A stretch of DNA of 64,000 bases. Source: Bufo bufo (Eukaryota; Chordata; Amphibia; Anura; Bufonidae). The position numbers and the translations under genes were made by a program. Of this stretch, positions 20,301-32,692 are shown piece by piece; the stretch's first letter is position 1; every line of letters starts with the position of its first letter. The DNA is taken from positions 449,474,722 through 449,538,721 of the forward strand of contig NC_053392.1 of the NCBI RefSeq assembly GCF_905171765.1, read 5' to 3'. A model generated the notes under the pieces. The model ran no database searches, was not told where the DNA came from, and saw nothing but the letters and a program-made list of their open reading frames with translations.

Positions 20301-20930
20301 TCAGACAACCCCTTTAATTGTATAAACATCCCCAAAAAATTTATAACATTTTATACATCCCACTTCTCCCTGGGTTCTGCTAGTTTTATAGATAATTAAG
20401 ATAATATAAATAATTACTGTTAAAAAACTTACCTGGATCTTTTTCAAGTTGATGCTGAAGTCTTGTGTTCGTATTGTCAAGTCTTTTAGTGCTAAAGATA
20501 AAAGAAAACAGTAAACACAAAATATCATTATTGCAGCTGATCTATCACGTTCCCCATGTTCCCCTATCTAATAGCAATATAGGATACAGAGGGAGCTGTG
20601 ATTTAACATTTTATTTGTAAAAGTCTGTATAATAGCAGTCCTGATTCTACCTAACAGTGGTTAAAAAAGTACCTTTCAGAGCTAGATACAGGGACATTTG
20701 GGCAGGAGAACAGGAACAGCAACAAGGTAGTAATGAGACATTAAAGAATTATAGAGAATGAATTGACAGTGTAAAAGACAAAAAAGGCAACATAATTGTA
20801 GTCCAAAATATTTTTGTACATAAATGATAAGAAACTAAAACTGAAAGTAGTGTTCTGCTCAAAAATAATTTGGGTCTAATGGAGGAGAAGGAGGAGTAGG
20901 AGGAGGAAAAGGACACTCTATTACAGGTGC
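20301..20930. other. Unassigned stretch upstream of PLE
   Basis: No clear coding frame or repeat. The left part may be PLE 5' sequence. A purine-rich run (gaggagaaggaggagtagga) precedes the next element. Confidence 0.3.
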
Positions 20931-20933
20931 ATC

Positions 20934-21000
20934 TCAATAAATTGGAATATCATTGAAAAGTTACTTCAGTAATTCAAATCAAAAAGGGAAATTTATATAT
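20934..21000 (+). mobile_element. Tc1/mariner terminus, 67-bp remnant
   Basis: After TA the sequence reads CAGGTGCATCTCAATAAATT, a terminus I associate with a Tc1/mariner family. The LTR at 21,001 cuts it off and the rest of the element is absent. Confidence 0.45.
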
Positions 21001-21783
21001 TGTGGCAATGTGAACATTGAGGTGTGCAGTAAAGTCACAGGGAAGCAGGATAAAAGGGGTGTTGTGTGCACCGGGAGCGTGTCACCAAGGGGCCCGACCT
21101 TGGTGGATTAAAAGCCCTAGTTCAGGTGTCCACTAAAGTAGTTGGGGGACACCATATAGATAGTGTAGCTGGTTCAGCTATTTCAGGGCGGGCTTTTACT
21201 GGGAACAGGCAATGTGTTGGGTGGGTGCCTGTTCCCCATGCTCCAGTCCGGGACTTAGGGCATGCTCATGTCCAGGGATCTTATTTAATCCTGCTACTGG
21301 ATCTTGGGTGTGGCTCACTCTGGAGTGTTTGGTGAAGCAGAGTCCTGGTGAGGCTCTGTGTGAGTGGTCTCAGCCGTGTGGGCTGAGGGGCCATGAGGCT
21401 AGGTGCTAGCCTGAACTTTGGGGGAGTGTGTTGCCTGTGGACAGAGGCCTGGAGGCTCTGTGTGGTCCAAGCCAGGAGGGCTGAGAGACCACTATTCCCC
21501 AAGAGACACTGGACTGGAGACAGTGGGCGTACTGTGCTCTGTACAGCCAGGAGGCTGTGGGACATTGGCTGAGAAAGCCGCATGTGTTCACAGAGTGTGA
21601 ACAGGGACTTAGGTGAGTCAGGAATATTATGTTTAGTTAGAGCCTGGACGGGCGAGTGTTTATTATTTTTGTCATTTTGCTTGTGCTGATGTATCACAAT
21701 AAATGCACTGTTTGGACCTGAAACCTGGTGTCCTGAAGCCGTATCGATGTGAATGATCCCCTAAAAGAAAGCTACCCCTCACA
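21001..21783 (+). mobile_element. Candidate solo LTR
   Basis: Begins TGTGGCAATG and ends CCCCTCACA, with ATAT on both sides. The flanks are TA-rich, so the duplication carries little weight. AATAAA at 21,698 lies about 80 bp before the end, as expected for the R/U5 part of an LTR, and aggataaaagg near 21,050 could be a TATA box. No second LTR or internal coding region was found. Confidence 0.55.
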
Positions 21784-21798
21784 ATATATATATATATA

Positions 21799-22849
21799 CA
21801 CTCACCTAAAGAATTATTAGGAACACCATACTAATATGGTGTTGGACCCCCTTTTGCCTTCAGAACTGCCTTAATTCTACGTGGCATTGATTCAGCAAGG
21901 TGCTGATAGCATTTTTTAGAAATGTTGGCCCATATTGATAGGATAGCATCTTGCAGTTGATGGAGATTTGAGGGATGCACATCCAGGGCACGAAGCTCCC
22001 GTTCCACCACATCCCAAAGATTCTCTATTGGGTTGAGATCTGGTGAATGTGGGGGGCATTTTAGTACAGTGAACTCATTGTCATGTTCAAGAAACCAATT
22101 TGAAATGATTCGAGCTTTGTGACATGGTGCATTATCCTGCTGGAAGTAGCCATCAGAGGATGGATACATGTTCTCATTCTGTTTACGCCAAATTCGGACT
22201 CTACCATTTGAATGTCTCAACAGAAATCGAGACTCATCAGACCAGGCAACATTTTTCCAGTCTTCAACAGTCCAATTTTGGTGAGCTCGTGCAAATTGTA
22301 GCCTCTTTTTCCTATTTGTAGTGGAGATGAGTGGTATCCGGTGGGGGTCTTCTGCTGTTGTAGCCCATCCACCTCAAGGTTGTGCGTGTTGTGGCTTCAC
22401 AAATGCTTTGCTTCATACCTCGGTTGTAATGAGTGGTTATTTCAGTCAACGTTGCTCTTCTATCAGCTTGAATCAGTCGGCCCATTCTCCTCTGACCTCT
22501 AGCATCCACAAGGCATTTTTGCCCACAGGACTGCGGCATACTGGATGTTTTTCCCTTTTCACACCATTCTTTGTGAACCCTAGAAATGGTTGTGCATGAA
22601 AATCCCAGTAACTGAGCAGATTGTGAAATACTCAGACCGGCCCGTCTGGCACCAACAACCATGCCACGCTCAAAATTGCTTAAATCACCTTTCTTTCCCA
22701 TTCTGACATTCAGTTTGGAGTTCAGGAGATTGTCTTGACCAGGACCACCCCCCTAAATGCATTGAAGCAACTGCCATGTGATTGGTTGACTAGATAATTG
22801 CATTAATGAAAAATAGAACAGGTGTTCCTAATAATTCTTTAGGTGAGTG
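21799..22849 (-). mobile_element. Tc1/mariner-like element, DD36E type, copy 2
   Basis: 1051 bp, TA-flanked, same inverted ends (CACTCACCTAAAGAATTATT) and same internal deletion as 14,285-15,328. It landed in a TA repeat. Confidence 0.9.
21831..22701 (-). pseudogene. Tc1-like DD36E transposase, deleted and frameshifted
   Basis: The first 129 codons (GLSISQSAQLLGFSCTTIS and onward) match copy 1, but one extra C in a C-run near 22,345 shifts the frame. The second part (RHSNGRVRIWRKQNENM joined to YPSSDG, then YFQQDNAPCH and [11 protein letters not shown]) continues in another frame to 21,831. The internal deletion junction is identical to copy 1. One additional codon block (LHQ for Q) shows this copy is the less trimmed one there. 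Confidence 0.88.
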
Positions 22850-22851
22850 TA

Positions 22852-23436
22852 TATAAAAATTAGGTTCTGTCTGTCCATTCTTTATGCACAACAAATTACT
22901 GTACCGATCTGCACCAAATTTGGCACATACTGTAGGTACATCCGGTGTCCGGGAAGGTTTTAGGCCGGGTCTCAGCACTCTAGGACGCACTGTTCCTGAG
23001 ATATTCCCAAAAAATGCAAATATGGCACCATCACATGACCTGCATTAGCCAATATAAGCCCACAGGTCTTTCACTCATATCCCAACTGCCATACACACGG
23101 TCACATGACCCTTATCAGCCAATAGAAGCCTGAAGGCCCTTAGTCTTGACATACACACAGATTTACACAAGGTTTACATAAGAACCCAGCCATTTTTTTC
23201 ACTGCTGTAGGTCACCTTTAAAGGAGCAGGGCGCTATGGATGACACTGTTAAAGTAGCGGAGTGCTGTGGAAGTCAAAGTTAAGGGGACGATCTGCTATG
23301 GAGGTTACAGTTAAGGGACAGAGTGCTGTAGAGGCCACTGTTAAAGGGGCGGGTTATTGTGGAAATCACTGTTAAGGAGATGGGGTACTGTGGAGGTCAC
23401 TAATAAATGGGCGGCCGCTGTGGAGGTCCCTGTTAA
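22852..23436 (+). mobile_element. Minisatellite-bearing element, copy 1, left part (Helitron-like)
   Basis: Starts near aggttctgtctgtccattc, carries gcaccaaatttggcacatac and gtcacatgaccc blocks, then passes into a minisatellite with gtggaggtcactgttaa. The same order is found at 32,723 and 35,600. The right part continues at 31,750. The class is suggested only by the 3' end (see 31,750-32,692). Confidence 0.5.
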
Positions 23437-25984
23437 CCCGTAGGATACCAGTGCCGTATATATACGGAGCTGTACTGATCAGCGCCATACAGCTACAGAG
23501 CGCTGATCAAGGGTCCGGCAGTCACTGATATCCGGATCCTTGCTGTATGTACCGGCATTGGTGAAAACACTGATGTCGGTGCATTAACCGTTGCACTGCC
23601 GTGGTCAGTGCTGACCGCAGCACATGCGGCATCCTGACGGGTCCGCGTGTCCATCAGGTCCCTGCGCTGCTGTTACGGGGACCCGATGGCTTGAAAGGCA
23701 GCCCAATGCCTTCCTTAGGCATCGTGGCTGCCATCCATGTCAGCCTGTGAGATCCAGCCCCCTGGATCTCACAGGCATGAAGGCTGTAAGTGTGGTAATA
23801 CACTTACAGTCAATGCATTACAGTACAGAAGTATCGTAATGCATTGTAAAGGGGATCAGACCCGCAAAAGTTGAAGTCCCAAAGTTAAAAAAGATGCAAA
23901 AAAATAAAGTTTTACAAAAAATTCTACGTTTCAAGTAAAAAAAGCGTCCTTTTCCCAAAATAAAGTAAACAATTTCTTTAAAAAATTGGGAAAAGACATA
24001 CTAAGTATCGCCGCGTCCGTATCAACCAGCTGTATGAAAATATCACATGATACACCCCGCCAGATGAACTCTGTAAAAAAAACCAGTGCCAAAACAGCGA
24101 TTTTCTGGTAACCTCCCCTTATAAAAAGTGTAACACCAAGCGATTAAAAAAGACATATTTAGCCCAAAATTTAACCAATCAAACCGTCATCTCATTCCGC
24201 AAAAAATGAAACCCTACCTAAGAAAATCACCCAAAAAATAAAAAAAATATGTCTCTCAGCAAATGGCAACACAAAAACAAGATTTTATTCTGTTCAAAAA
24301 AGCTTTCACTGTGTAAAACTAGCAAAAATAGAAATGATAGACACATTAGGTATCATCGCACCTGTAACAACCTGCTCTATAAAGATATCACATTATATGC
24401 CCAAAAAAACTAAAATCTATGCCAAAACTTTTTTATCACCTTGACTCACATAAAGTGTAATACCAAGCAATCAAAAAGTCTTATGTACCCCAAAACGGTA
24501 GCAATAAAAACGTCACCTCATCCTGCAAAAAATTTGCCCCCAATTAAGACAATCACTTAAAAAATAAAAAACAATGGCACCCATAAACCAATCCATCAAA
24601 ATCTGCGCTGCAAAAGCCATATTGTGCTCCTGCGCCCATAGCAGTTTACCACCACATATGGGGTGTTGCCATATTCAGGAGAAAATGGGTAACAAATTAT
24701 AGTTTCTTTTTCTCCTGTTACCCCTTGTGAAAATGAAAAATTTGGGGCTAAAGCAAAATTTTATTGGAAGAAATTCCGTAAAACGCTTAGGGGGTCAAAG
24801 TGGTCAGTGCCCCCCTTAATATATTCTTTAAGGGGTATAGTTTCCAAAATGGGGTCACTTTTTGAGGGTTTCCACTGTAGGGTTAAGTCAGGGTCTTTTC
24901 AAATAGAAAATGGTGCCTAAAAACCATCTAGCAAAATCTGCCTTCAAAATCCATATGGTGCTCCTTTCCTTCTGACCACTGCCACGTGCCCATAGAGCAG
25001 TTTACCGTTACATATAGGGTATTTCTGTAAACTGCAGAATTAGAGTACTATATATAGAGTTTTATTTTGCTGTTAACCCTTGCTGTGTTGCAAGATTTTG
25101 TTTTTATTAACATACAAAAATCTACCCAAAAAAGTGACATTTTAAAATTTCACCTCTGTTTCCCTTTAATGCTTGTGGAACACCTCAAGGGTTAAAAAAG
25201 TTTGTAACATTAGTTTTGAATAATTTGAGGGGTGTAATTTCTAAAATGGGGTCATTTATGGGTGGTTTCCATTACGTAAGCCCCTCAAAATCACTTTATA
25301 ACTGTAAATTGGTGCTCAAAAAAATAGCTTTGGAAATTATGTTGAAAATTTAAAAAATTGCTTCTAAACTTCTAAGCCTTCTAACGTCCTAAAAAACTAA
25401 AATGACATTTACAAAATGATGCCAACATAAAGTATATATATGGGGAATGTTAACTAATAAATATTTTATGAGGTATCACTTTCTGTTTTAAAAGCAGAGA
25501 AATTTACATTTTGAAAATTGAGAATTTTTCAATATTTTTTATAAGTTTTTTTATTTTTTCATGATTAAAGATGAAATATATTGACTCACATATTAAATAT
25601 ATTGACTTTATGACTGTCATGAAGTACAATGTGTCACGAGTAGAGTTGAGCGAACACCTGGATGTTCGGGTTCAAGAAGTTCGGCCGAACTTCCCGGAAA
25701 TGTTCGGGTTCGGGATCTGAACCCGACCCGAACTTCGTCCCGAACCCGAACCCCATTGAAGTCAATGGGGACCCGAACTTTAAGACACTAAAAAGGCTGT
25801 AAAACAGCCCAGGAAAGAGCTAGAGGGCTGCAAAAGGCAGCAACATGTAGGTAAATCACCTGCAAACAAATCTGGACAGGGAAATGAATAAAAATAAAAA
25901 TAAAAAAATAAAAATTAACCAATATCAATTGGACAGAGGTCCCATAGCAGAGAATCGGGCTTCACGTCAGCAGAGAATCAGTCT

Positions 25985-26550
25985 CTTCATGCCATAGCAG
26001 AGAATCTGGCTTCATGTCAGCAGAGAATGAGTCTTCATGTCATATCAGAGAATCAGGCTTCACGTCACCCACCACTGGAACAGGCCACTGTCACATATTT
26101 AGGCCCCGGCACCCAGACAGAGGAGAGAGGTCCCGTAACAGAGAATCTGGCTTCATGTCAGCACAGAATCAGTCATCATGTCATAGCAGAGAATCAGGCT
26201 TCACGTCACCCACAACTGGAACAGGCCACTGTCACATATTTAGGCCCCGGCACCCAGACAGAGGAGAGAGGTCCCGTAACAGAGAATCTGGCTTCATGTC
26301 AGCACAGAATCAGTCATCATGTCATAGCAGAGAATCAGGCTTCACGTCACCCACCACTGGAACAGGCCACTGTCACATATTTAGGCCCCGGCACCCAGAC
26401 AGAGGAGAGAGGTCCCATAACAGAGAATCTGGCTTCATGTCAGCACAGAATCAGTCTTCATGTCATAGCAGAGAATCAGGCTTCACGTCACCCACTACTG
26501 GAACAGGCCACTGTCACATATTTAGGCCCCGGCACCCAGACAGAGGAGAG
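25985..26550. repeat. 141-bp tandem repeat in hAT 3' region
   Basis: ggtcccgtaacagagaatct recurs at 26,129, 26,270 and 26,411: period 141 bp, about four units, nearly identical. 141 is 47 codons, so two plus-strand frames stay open for over 180 codons. They oppose the transposase and look like repeat artefacts. Confidence 0.9.
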
Positions 26551-26667
26551 GTTCATTAAACTTTGGGTTGCCCCGCAATATAATGGTAAAATGAAAATAA
26601 AAATAGGATTGAATGAGGAAGTGCCCTGGAGTACAATAATATATTGTTAAGGGGAGGTAGTTAATGT

Positions 26668-29600
26668 CTAATCTGCACAAGGGATGTACAGGTCCTGTGG
26701 GATCCATGCCTGGTTCATTTTTATGAAAGTCAGCTTGTCCACATTGGCTGTAGACAGGCGGTTGCGTTTGTCTGTAATGACGCCCCCTGCCGTGCTGAAT
26801 ACACGTTCAGACAAAACGCTGGCCGCCGGGCAGGCCAGCACCTCCAAGGCATAAAAGGCTAGCTCTGGCCACATGGACAATTTGGAGACCCAGAAGTTGA
26901 ATGGGGCCGAACCATCAGTCAGTACGTGGAGGGGTGTGCACAGGTACTGTTCCACCATGTTAGTGAAATGTTGCCTCCTGCTAACACGTTCCGTATCAGG
27001 TGGTGGTGCAGTTAGCTGTGGCGTGGTGACAAAACTTTTCCACATCTCTGCCATGCTAACCCTGCCCTCAGAGGAGCTGGCCGTGACACAGCTGCGTTGG
27101 CGACCTCTTGCTCCTCCTCTGCCTTCGCCTTGGGCTTCCACTGGTTCCCCTGTGACATTTGGGAATGCTCTCAGTAGCGCGTCTACCAACGTGCGCTTGT
27201 ACTCGCGGATCTTCCTATCACGCTCCAGTGTAGGAAGTAAGGTGGGCACATTGTCTTTGTACCGGGGATCCAGCAGGGTGGCAACCCAGTAGTCCGCACA
27301 CGTTAAAATGTGGGCAACTCTGCTGTCGTTGCGCAGGCACTGCAGCATGTAGTCGCTCATGTGTGCCAGGCTGCCCAGAGGTAAGGACAAGCTGTCCTCT
27401 GTGGGAGGCGTATCGTCATCGTCCTGTGTTTCCCCCCAGCCACGCACCAGTGATGGGCCCGAGCTGCTTTGGGTGCCACCCCGCTGTGAACATGCTTTAT
27501 CCTCATCCTCCTCCACCTCCTCCTCATCCTCGTCCTCCAGTAGTGGGCCCTGTCTGGCCACATTTGTACCTGGCCTCTGCTGTTGCAAAAAACCTCCCTC
27601 TGAGTCACTTCGAAGAGACTGGCCTGAAAGTGCTAAAAATGACCCCTCTTCCTCCTCGGCCACCTCCTGAGCCACCTCCTCTTTCATCATCGCCCTAAGT
27701 GTTTTCTCAAGGAGACATAGAAGTGGTATTGTAACGCTGATAACGGCGTCATCGCCACTGGCCATGTTGGTGGAGTACTCGAAACAGCGCAACAGGGCAC
27801 ACAGGTCTCGCATGGAGGCCCAGTCATTGGTGGTGAAGTGGTTCTGTTCCGCAGTGCGACTGACCCGTGCGTGCTGCAGCTGAAACTCCACTATGGCCTG
27901 CTGCTGCTCGCACAGTCTGTCCAGCATGTGCAAGGTGGAGTTCCACCTGGTGGGCATGTCGCATATGAGGCGGTGAGCGGGAAGGCCAAAGTTACGCTGT
28001 AGCGCAGACAGGCGAGCAGCGGCAGGGTGTGAACACCGGAAGCGCGAACAGACGGCCCGCACTTTATGCAGCAGCTCTGACATGTCGGGGTAGTTGCGAA
28101 TGAACTTCTGCACCACCAAATTCAGCACATGCACCAGGCAAGGGATGTGCGTCAAACCGGCTAGTCCCAGAGCTGCAACGAGATTTCGCCCATTATCGCA
28201 CACCACCAGGCCAGGCTTGAGGCTCACCGGCAGCAACCACTCGTCGGTCTGTTGTTCTATACCCCGCCACAACTCCTGTGCGGTGTGGGGCCTGTCCCCC
28301 AAACATATGAGTTTCAGAACGGCCTGCTGATGTTTACCCCGGGCTGTGCTGAAGTTGGTGGTGAAGGTGTGTGGCTGACTGGATGAGCAGGTGGAAGAAG
28401 AGGAGGAGGAAGCTGAGTAGGAGGAGGAGGAGACAGGAGGCAAAGAATGTTGCCCTGCGATCCTTGGCTACGGAAGGACGTGCGCCAAACAGCTCTCCGC
28501 CTGGGGCCCAGCCGCCACTACATTTACCCAGTGTGCAGTTAGGGAGATATAGCATCCCTGGCCGTGTTTACTGGTCCACGTATCTGGTTAGGTGGACCTT
28601 GCCACAGATGGCGTTGCGCAGTGCACACTTGATTTTATCGGACACTTGGTTGTGCAGGGAAAGCACGGCTCTCTTGGAGAAGTAGTGGCGGCTGGGAACA
28701 ACATACTGTGGGACAGCAAGCGACATGAGCTGTTTGAAGCTGTCTGTGTCCACCAGCCTAAATGACAGCATTTCATAGGCCAGTAGTTTAGAAATGCTGG
28801 CATTCAGGGCCAGGGATCGAGGGTGGCTAGATGGGAATTTACGCTTTCTCTCAAATGTTTGTGAGATGGAGAGCTGAACGCTGCCGTGTGACATGGTTGA
28901 GATGCTTGGTGACGCAGGTGGTGGTGTTGGTGGTACATCCCATGTTTGCTGGGCGGCAGGTGCCAACGTTCCTCCAGAGGCGGAGGAAGAGGCCGAGGCG
29001 GCAGCAGTAGAAGAGGCCGAGGCGGCAGCAGCAGAAGAGGTAGCAGGGGGAGCCTGAGTGACTTCCTTGTTTTTAAGGTGTTTACTCCTGCATGCAGGTG
29101 CCTGGTCATGCAGGTTGTGCTAAGGTTCAGAACGTTAATGCCTCGCTTCAGGCTCTGATGGCACAGCGTGCAAACCACTCGGGTCTTGTCGTCAGCACAT
29201 TGTTTGAAGAAGTGCCATGCCAGGGAACTCCTTGAAGCTGCGTTTGGGGTGCTCGGTCCCAGATGGCGGCGGTCAGTAGCAGGCGGAGCCTCTTGGCTTT
29301 TGCCCACTGCTCCCTCTTTTGCTACGCTGTTGGCTCGGTCTCACCACTGTGAGTGGTACGACCTTCATTCCATGTGGGGTCTAGGACCTCATCGTCCCCT
29401 GCATCGTCTTCCACCCAGTCTTGATCCCTGACCTCCTGTTCAGTCTGCACACTGCAGAAAGACGCAGCAGTTGGCACCTGTGTTTCGTCATCATCAGAGA
29501 CGTGCTGAGGTGGTATTCCCATGTCCTCATCATCAGGAAACATAAGTGGTTGTGCGTTAGTGCATTCTATCTCTTCCACCCCTGGGGAAGGGCTAGGTGG

Positions 29601-30009
29601 ATGCCCTTGGGAAACCCTGCCAGCAGAGTCTTCAAACAGCATAAGAGACTGTTGCATAACTTGAGGCTCAGACAGTTTCCCTGATATGCATGGGGGTGAT
29701 GTGACAGACTGATGGGCTTGGTTTTCATGCGCCATCTGTGCGCTTTCTGCAGAAGACTGGGTGGGAGATAATGTCGGCCACCCAATTCACTAATGCCTGT
29801 ACCTGCTCAGGCCTTACCATCCTTAGAACGGCATTGGGCCCCACCAAATATCCCTGTAAATTCTGGCGGCTACGTGGAGCTGAGGTAGTTGATACACTAG
29901 GACGTGTGGATGTGGCAGAACGGCCACGTCCTCTCCCAGCACCAGAGGGTCCACTAACACCACCACGACCATGTCCACGTCCGCGTCCCTTACTAGATGT
30001 TTTCCTCAT
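26668..30009 (-). pseudogene. hAT transposase (ZBED type), several frameshifts
   Basis: The C-terminal 591 codons (28,443-26,668) are open. They hold VCDNGRNLVAALGLAG (second catalytic Asp), CLVHVLNLVVQKF, CDMPTRWNSTLHMLDRL, an acidic insert, ATLLDPRYKDNVPTLL, and the dimerisation domain with CPAASVLSERVFSTAGGVIT and LTFIKMNQAWI. Upstream pieces lie in other frames: DTWTSKHGQGCYISLTAHW near 28,500-28,590 (first Asp), ISKLLAYEMLSFRLVD at 28,568-28,966, a BED zinc finger (CTLCHQSLKRGI, then TRHLH) at 28,804-29,307, an acidic segment at 29,322-29,735, and a Gly/Arg-rich start at 29,725-30,009. hAT transposases bind termini via the BED finger and cut with an RNase-H-like DDE fold. At least three frameshifts and a stop near 28,480 inactivate this one. 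Confidence 0.9.
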
Positions 30010-30170
30010 TGTTCCCGTTCACCACAATAAGAAAAATATTATTCGGGCCAATGTATTGAATTAAAATTCAGGCCTTTTTTTTTTACAGACACCTAACACT
30101 GTCTGGCTATCTATTTAGGTACTGTATTACACTAATACAGGCACACCAGTAATGACAGATTTAGCTGAAT

Positions 30171-31095
30171 ATAAATGTCAGGCCTATTTTTTAGGCGCTG
30201 GGTGACAGGTATACGTTTAATCACAGAATTAGACTTGTATCTGCACTGTAGCGTGTGTGTTAAGTTTTTCAGAATGACCCTATCAGCACCTTGAATCTAA
30301 TATACCCTTTTTGGGATAGATTTAAAGTAGGCCTGATATAGCAGAAACTACTAATTTTGAGAATGGAAAATTTGGGAATTGTTTTTCAACCCAGAACAAA
30401 AACTGTGCTTTTACGGTCACTAAAAATAACTTGACCAGCTAAAACAGTACTGATTTGGAGGAATATAAATGTCAGGCCTATTTTTTAGGCGCTGGGTGAC
30501 AGGTATACGTTTAATCACAGAATTAGACTTGTATCTGCACTGTAGCGTGTGTGTTAAGTTTTTCAGAATGACCCTATCAGCACCTTGAATCTAATATACC
30601 CTTTTTGGGATAGATTTAAAGTAGGCCTGATATAGCAGAAACTACTAATTTTGAGAATGGAAAATTTGGGAATTGTTTTTCAACCCAGAACAAAAACTGT
30701 GCTTTTACGGTCACTAAAAATAACTTGACCAGCTAAAACAGTAATGATTTGGAGGAATATAAATGTCAGGCCTATTTTTTAGGCACTGGGTGACAGGCTC
30801 AACTTGCCCCTGATGTAGTATATGGCCAAAAAATAACCACACTATTGATGGTTAAATGCACTTGGGTGACACAGGCTCAGCCTGCACCTGATGTAGTATA
30901 TGGCCAAAAAATAACCACACTATTGATGGTTAAATGCACTTGATGAAAGCTTGACCCTGATGTAGGATATAGCAAAAAATAACCACACTATTGATGGTTA
31001 AATGCACTTGGGGGACACACTCTCAGCCTGCACCTGATGTAGGATATAGCAAAAAATAACCACACTATTGATGGTTAAATGCACTTGGTGGTAGC
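30171..31095. repeat. 294-bp and ~75-bp tandem repeats in hAT 5' region
   Basis: ataaatgtcaggcctatttt recurs at 30,171, 30,465 and 30,759: two full 294-bp units and a partial third, almost identical. From 30,797 a shorter unit with ccacactattgatggttaaa follows in about four copies. Confidence 0.88.
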
Positions 31096-31348
31096 TTGTG
31101 CTGGCGCACCACAAGCCACAAAATGGCCGCCGATCACCCCAGAAAAAAGTGATATAAAAACGCTCTGGGCAGCCTAAAAAAAGTGAGCAATTCAATATCA
31201 GCACTTCAATGATCCACAGCTGGAGATCGATCACTGAATTAAGTCTTTTGGAGGAGTTAATCTGCCTAATCTCGCCCTAACGTCGCAGCAGCAACCTCTC
31301 CCTACGCTTGTATCAGCAGAGTGACGTGCAGCGCTACGTGACCCAAGC

Positions 31349-31400
31349 TTATATAGAGGCTGGGTCACATGCTGCACTGGCCAATCACAGCCATGCCAAT
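31349..31400 (-). promoter_or_regulatory. hAT promoter: TATA with two inverted CCAAT boxes
   Basis: On the minus strand ctatataag (31,349-31,357) is preceded by two ATTGG motifs (CCAAT at 31,381-31,385 and 31,396-31,400 on the plus strand). Placement suits transcription of the transposase at 30,009. Consensus-based. Confidence 0.5.
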
Positions 31401-31749
31401 AGCAGGCAAGGCTGTGATGGCCTCTTGGGGCAAGTAGTATGACGCTTGTTGATTGGCTGCTTTGCAGCCTTTCAAAAAGCGCCAAGAAAGCGCCGAACAC
31501 CGAACCCGGACTTTTACGAAAATGTTCGGGTTCGGGTCCGTGTTATGGACACCCCAAAATTCGGTACGAACCCGAACTATACAGTTCGGGTTCGCTCATC
31601 CCTAGTCACGAGAAAACAAACTCAGAATGGCTTGGATAAGTAAAGGCGTTCCAAAGTTATTACCAGATAAAGTGACACATGTCAGATTTGCAATCGGCCT
31701 GAGATTTAAAGTGAAAAGTGGCTCGGAAGGGGTTGAAGGACTGAAGGGG

Positions 31750-32692
31750 TTAAAGGGGCAGGGCACTGTGGAGGTCACTGTTAAGGGGGCAGGGGACTGG
31801 GAAGTTCACTATTAAAGGGGCAGTGGCTGTGGGGGTCACTGTTAAGGCAGCGGGGTACTGTGGAGGTCATTGTTAAGGGAGAAAGGTACTGTGGCAGTCA
31901 CTGTTGAAGGGACAGGCACTGTGGAGGTCTCTGTTTAGGGGGCAGGGAGCAGTGGAGGTCACAGTTAAGGGGACGATCCGCTATGGAAGTCAGTTTTTAA
32001 GGGGTGTTGTAGAGCACTGTTAAGGGGGTGGGGTGTTGTGGAGGTTACATTTTAAAGGAACAAAGCTCTGTGATGGTCACTGTTAAGGGGACAATTTATT
32101 GTGAAAATCACTGTTAAGGAGACAGGGTACTGTGGAGGTCACTAATAAAGGGGTGGCTGCTGTGGGGATCACTGTTAAAGGGGTGGGCACTGTGGTGGTT
32201 ACTGTTAAGGGGGCTGGGGATTGTGGAGGTCACTATTAAAAGGGAAGCTGCTGTGGAGGTCACTATTAAGGGGACGGATTATTGTGGAAATCACTGTTAA
32301 GGAGACAGGGTACTGTAGAGGTCACTAATAAAGGGGCAGCCACTGTGTAGCTCACTGTTAAAGGGGCGGGCACTGTGAATGTTACTGTTAAGGGGGCATG
32401 CTGCTGTGGAGGTCACTGTTAAAGGAGTGGGCACTCTGGAGGTCACTGTTAAGGGGGCAGGGGACTGTGGAGGTCACTATTAAAGGGGCAACTGCTGTGG
32501 AGGTCCCTATTAAAGCAGCAGTGTACTGTGAGGTCACTGTTAAGGGAGTAGGGTACTGTGGAAGTCACTGTTAAAGGGGTGGGATGCTGTAGAGGTCACT
32601 GTGATGGAGAACACTGTGGATATCTTTTAACCTGACACACAAACATTAAATTAAATAGATGAAATATACCCGTGCAAAGCCGGGTCCTTTTG
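31750..32692 (+). mobile_element. Minisatellite-bearing element, copy 1, right part
   Basis: About 25 variant units of ~35 bp (ctgtggaggtcactgttaa plus aggggcgggg) fill 31,755-32,610. The end reads atacccgtgcaaagccgggt then ccttttgatagt. A short GC hairpin followed by a CTAGT-like end is the usual 3' signature of Helitrons, here with one or two changes. No Rep/helicase gene is seen. Confidence 0.5.

Larger units (their letters stand above)
25641..31604 (-). mobile_element. Full-length hAT transposon (5.96 kb)
   Basis: Perfect 8-bp duplication GTCACGAG at 25,633-25,640 and 31,605-31,612. Ends are TAGAGTTGAGCGAAC on the left and, inverted, TAGGGATGAGCGAAC on the right, each followed by gttcgggttcggg-type sub-terminal repeats. 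A transposase gene on the minus strand occupies the middle, with 141-bp repeats on its 3' side and 294-bp and ~75-bp repeats on its 5' side. Only frameshifts and stops separate it from a complete autonomous copy, so the element is young relative to its neighbours. Confidence 0.92.
23437..31749 (+). mobile_element. TTAA-targeting DNA transposon, interrupted by hAT
   Basis: TTAA lies at 23,433-23,436 and 31,750-31,753; removal of the insert rejoins a minisatellite unit exactly. Excluding the nested hAT its own length is about 2.3 kb. Ends are cccgtaggataccagtgcc on the left and gaaggactgaagggg on the right, with weak inverted similarity. Long AT-rich, A-run-rich interior without a coding frame: non-autonomous. 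TTAA targets suit piggyBac or Kolobok. Confidence 0.6.

Noticed and set aside
26014..26559. 181-codon plus-strand frame with 47-residue repeats as a real protein
   Set aside because: It is the 141-bp repeat of the hAT 3' region read in frame; two overlapping frames are equally open and nothing resembles a protein family.
28371..28685. Plus-strand Arg/Lys-rich frame opposite the hAT transposase
   Set aside because: Complement of the Ser-rich linker of the transposase; no independent evidence.
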